This document shows positions 6,126-7,938 of a stretch of DNA of 7,938 nt, piece by piece. The notes beneath the pieces were generated by a model. It saw only the letters and a program-made list of their open reading frames with translations, was not told where the DNA came from and made no database searches. The first letter of the stretch is position 1; each line of letters starts with the position of its first letter. The DNA is taken from contig SOIC01000019.1 of NCBI GenBank assembly GCA_004377275.1, positions 1-7,938 on the forward strand, in the 5' to 3' direction. A program made the translations under genes and the position numbers. The stretch is from Dehalococcoidia bacterium (lineage in GTDB: Bacteria > Chloroflexota > Dehalococcoidia > E44-bin15).

Positions 6126-6130
6126 TTCCT
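6126..6130 (-). promoter_or_regulatory. Ribosome binding site for the mutase small subunit
   Basis: Reading the minus strand, AGGAA begins inside the TAG stop of the large subunit and is followed by seven bases and GTG at 6118-6116. This decides the start over the in-frame TTG at 6142, which has no purine-rich site at a suitable distance. Confidence 0.55.
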
Positions 6131-7793
6131 AAACTCTGGCAAACCAATCAGGCGGAATTAAGCAATTCTTATCCTCGCCCAGCACTTCCTTGAGGATGCC
6201 GAATATCTCGGCGGTGGTACAGTGGGCCTTGGCCGCCTCGACCATTATAGGCATCATATAGCCATCCCCGGAGACGGCCTCCCTGAACTCCGCCAGCACA
6301 TCATGGACCCGCCCATTATCTCGCTCTGCCCGCAGCTTTTGCAGCCGCTCACTCATTATCTTATGCGTTCTCATCGGGTCCTGCTCAAAGATCTCGATGG
6401 GCGCTTCCTCTTCTTCCTCGGGCTGAAACCGATTGAGGCCGACGATCACCTGCTTGCCGCTATCAAGGTCGTAGGACTGTTTCACATTGGCGGCGGCGAT
6501 CTCTCGTTGTAGATAGCCCCGATCCAGGGCGGCAATATAACCACCCATCGCGTCGATTTTTTCAAGGTAATCCCAAATGGCTTTCTCCATTTCCCGGGTC
6601 AGGTACTCTACATAGTAGGAGCCGGCTAGCGGATCTGCCACACGCACAATTCCGGTCTCGTGCTCGATGACCTTGCCGGTGAGCAGGGCGATGCGCGCCG
6701 CTTCCTCGGTGGGCGCGCTAAAGGCCTCATCCATACAGGTAATATTGAGCCCGCTGGCTCCACCGAAGATGGCGGATAGGGCCTGCAGACCCGATCGAAA
6801 TATATTGAGCAGCGGGTACTGCGCCGGCAGGGTTGAGGCTGATGTCTTGACCTGAATCCTCATCCGCCAGTTTCGCTCGTCCTTGGCCTTAAACCGCTCC
6901 TTCATTATTTGGGCCCACACCTTTCGCGCCGCGCGGAACTTGGCCACCTCCTCGAAGAAGTCGCTGTAGCAGGCGAAGAAGAAGGTGAGATGGGGAGACA
7001 GCTCATCTATGTCCAGGCCTTTCTCCAGACAGCCTTGGACCACTTCTATCATATCGGCGATGGCAAAAGCGGCCTCTTGAGGCGCGGTGCACCCCGCTTC
7101 ACGGCTGGAATACGCCTGAACATCACAGGCTCTGAAACGGGGCATTTCTGCGGTGACGAACTTGAGGGTATCTACGATTAGTCTGAGGCAGGCGCGCGGC
7201 GGGAAAAGGTGGACACCCTCGCCGATGGGGCCGTGCAGCGAGTCATTCAAGGTAGCCCCCACCAGGTTTCTTCGGGGCACGCCGCGATTGTCCGCAATAG
7301 CGATGTAGTGAGCCACCCGCCAGTTGGGGGCATAAGACAGCGCTCCGTGATACACCCCCTCCAGGGGGATCCCCTCCAGGATGGCTTCACTGTCCTGTAT
7401 CGAGTTGCAGGGCGGGCCGGAGACGCCAACCCACTGGGCCATGCGGGGGTCATCGGAATCATAGCCGTAGGCACTGGTCATATCCATGGTGAGGTTGTAA
7501 CTGGGCATGCCGCTCGGGGACGCCATCCCGTACTTGAATAGGTACTTGATTCGCTTGTTAGTCTCCTCAGGCAGACCATAGCCTAAGACCGGCCGCTGGG
7601 CGAATATGATACCCCGGGAACCTTTGTATATGCCCCTGGTAAAGGGGTACTCCCCGGGGTTGCCTATTTGCTCGGTGTAGTCTAAGTCCTTGATGTCTTG
7701 CGGAGTATAGACGCCCTTGATGGGGATGCCGCCAGTGGTATATCGAGGCTCTTCTTGCGGCTCGGGGGATTTGCCTTGTGGTCCCTTTTTCAT
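6129..7793 (-). CDS. Methylmalonyl-CoA-mutase-family acyl-CoA mutase, large (catalytic) subunit with altered substrate pocket
   Basis: A 554-residue catalytic subunit of an adenosylcobalamin-dependent acyl-CoA mutase, which rearranges a carbon skeleton by radical chemistry; cobalamin comes from the small subunit next door. Clear family landmarks are Y-P-F-T-R-G-I-Y (49-56), E-E-T-N (76-79), G-Y-D-S-D (110-114), F-P-P (197-199), R-E-A-G (231-234), F-F-E-E-V-A-K-F-R-A (279-288), M-D-E-A (354-357, with the Glu that contacts adenosine in methylmalonyl-CoA mutase) and D-P-L-A-G-S-Y-Y-V-E (387-396). Compared with the Propionibacterium enzyme as I recall it, Tyr89, Gln197, Arg207 and His244 become Val69, Leu182, Glu192 and Ser229. 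Methylmalonyl-CoA is therefore an unlikely substrate. The ATG lacks a clear ribosome site; no better in-frame start is seen. First gene of its operon. Confidence 0.93.
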   Translation of the reverse strand: MKKGPQGKSPEPQEEPRYTTGGIPIKGVYTPQDIKDLDYTEQIGNPGEYPFTRGIYKGSRGIIFAQRPVLGYGLPEETNKRIKYLFKYGMASPSGMPSYNLTMDMTSAYGYDSDDPRMAQWVGVSGPPCNSIQDSEAILEGIPLEGVYHGALSYAPNWRVAHYIAIADNRGVPRRNLVGATLNDSLHGPIGEGVHLFPPRACLRLIVDTLKFVTAEMPRFRACDVQAYSSREAGCTAPQEAAFAIADMIEVVQGCLEKGLDIDELSPHLTFFFACYSDFFEEVAKFRAARKVWAQIMKERFKAKDERNWRMRIQVKTSASTLPAQYPLLNIFRSGLQALSAIFGGASGLNITCMDEAFSAPTEEAARIALLTGKVIEHETGIVRVADPLAGSYYVEYLTREMEKAIWDYLEKIDAMGGYIAALDRGYLQREIAAANVKQSYDLDSGKQVIVGLNRFQPEEEEEAPIEIFEQDPMRTHKIMSERLQKLRAERDNGRVHDVLAEFREAVSGDGYMMPIMVEAAKAHCTTAEIFGILKEVLGEDKNCLIPPDWFARV

Positions 7794-7847
7794 TTGGTTA
7801 AGCCGTCCCGGCTAATGTATGGCCCCTCACGGTCACCAAGGAATCAT

Positions 7848-7875
7848 CTTATAATTTGTCACTGGGGTTTGTCAA
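7848..7875 (-). promoter_or_regulatory. Sigma-70-type promoter of the mutase/dehydrogenase operon
   Basis: On the minus strand, a perfect -35 element TTGACA (7875-7870) is followed by a 16-base spacer and TATAAG (7853-7848), five of six matches to the -10 consensus. Transcription would begin near 7841, giving a leader of about 48 bases before the mutase ATG. The heptamer TGACAAA occurs twice, 13 bases apart (7874-7868 and 7861-7855), inside the promoter and could be a regulator site, but that is speculative. Confidence 0.72.
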
Positions 7876-7902
7876 TAAACTATACTCATCCAGCACAATA
7901 AA

Positions 7903-7912
7903 TGATATATCA
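7903..7912. promoter_or_regulatory. Perfect 10-base palindrome upstream of the mutase promoter
   Basis: TGATATATCA is self-complementary and lies 27 bases upstream of the -35 element. It could be half of an operator or activator site, but an AT-rich decamer of this kind also arises by chance. Confidence 0.2.
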
Positions 7913-7923
7913 CCTCCTCTCTT

Positions 7924-7938
7924 TGTCATTCTGAGCCG
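7924..7938 (+). repeat. Possible start of a dispersed intergenic repeat at the window edge
   Basis: TGTCATTCTGAGCCG resembles the beginning of a short repeat (continuing like AAGGCGAAGAATCT) that I remember seeing between genes in Chloroflexota genomes. Only 15 bases are visible, so this is a weak recognition. Confidence 0.3.

Noticed and set aside
6129..7793. Annotation as genuine methylmalonyl-CoA mutase
   Set aside because: Four substrate-pocket residues that define that activity differ, including the carboxylate-binding Arg and Tyr.
7801..7813. Small inverted repeat AGCCG-TCC-CGGCT before the mutase start
   Set aside because: A five-base stem with a three-base loop is too short to call a terminator or riboswitch.
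7905..7920. Resemblance of ATCACCTCCTCTC to the 3' end of 16S rRNA
   Set aside because: Only the anti-Shine-Dalgarno-like core matches and no rRNA sequence precedes it; on the other strand it reads as a ribosome site without a convincing gene.

Overview
The window looks like a piece of chromosome from an anaerobic, acyl-CoA-metabolising bacterium of moderate GC content. A Chloroflexota (Dehalococcoidia-like) or Desulfobacterota host fits best. This rests on a split B12-dependent acyl-CoA mutase, an acyl-CoA dehydrogenase, a small-protein family I associate with those groups, and a repeat-like motif at the right edge. It is inference, not proof.

Left half, plus strand (1-4401): the 3' part of a short-chain dehydrogenase/reductase (SDR) gene is followed by six tandem paralogous genes of 186-196 codons, separated by only 21-63 bases and mostly preceded by very strong Shine-Dalgarno sequences. 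The six proteins share an N-terminal D-[YL]-S-[GS]-x-F motif, an invariant Trp43, an N-I-[KQ]-G-[ND]-D motif, three invariant cysteines and a C-terminal C-x-W-E. They resemble an uncharacterised family (DUF6125-like or ATC-hydrolase-like, from memory). The array is the most unusual part of the window. Copies 5 and 6 are recent duplicates, copies 2 and 4 share an identical 3' end that suggests gene conversion, and copy 2 appears to start at a CTG codon.

Middle (4402-4498): the two operons converge on a strong hairpin that should terminate transcription in both directions.

Right half, minus strand (7938 down to 4499): a consensus-like sigma-70 promoter precedes a three-gene operon: mutase large subunit, mutase small (cobalamin-binding) subunit, and acyl-CoA dehydrogenase. 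The mutase keeps its cobalamin-binding and adenosyl-binding signatures, but four substrate-pocket positions that define methylmalonyl-CoA mutase are changed, so its substrate is probably different. The dehydrogenase has Asp where the family's catalytic Glu is expected. Together they suggest carbon-skeleton rearrangement of an unusual acyl-CoA followed or preceded by alpha,beta-dehydrogenation. The SDR could act on a hydroxy- or oxo-acyl-CoA in related metabolism, but nothing in the sequence directly links the two operons.
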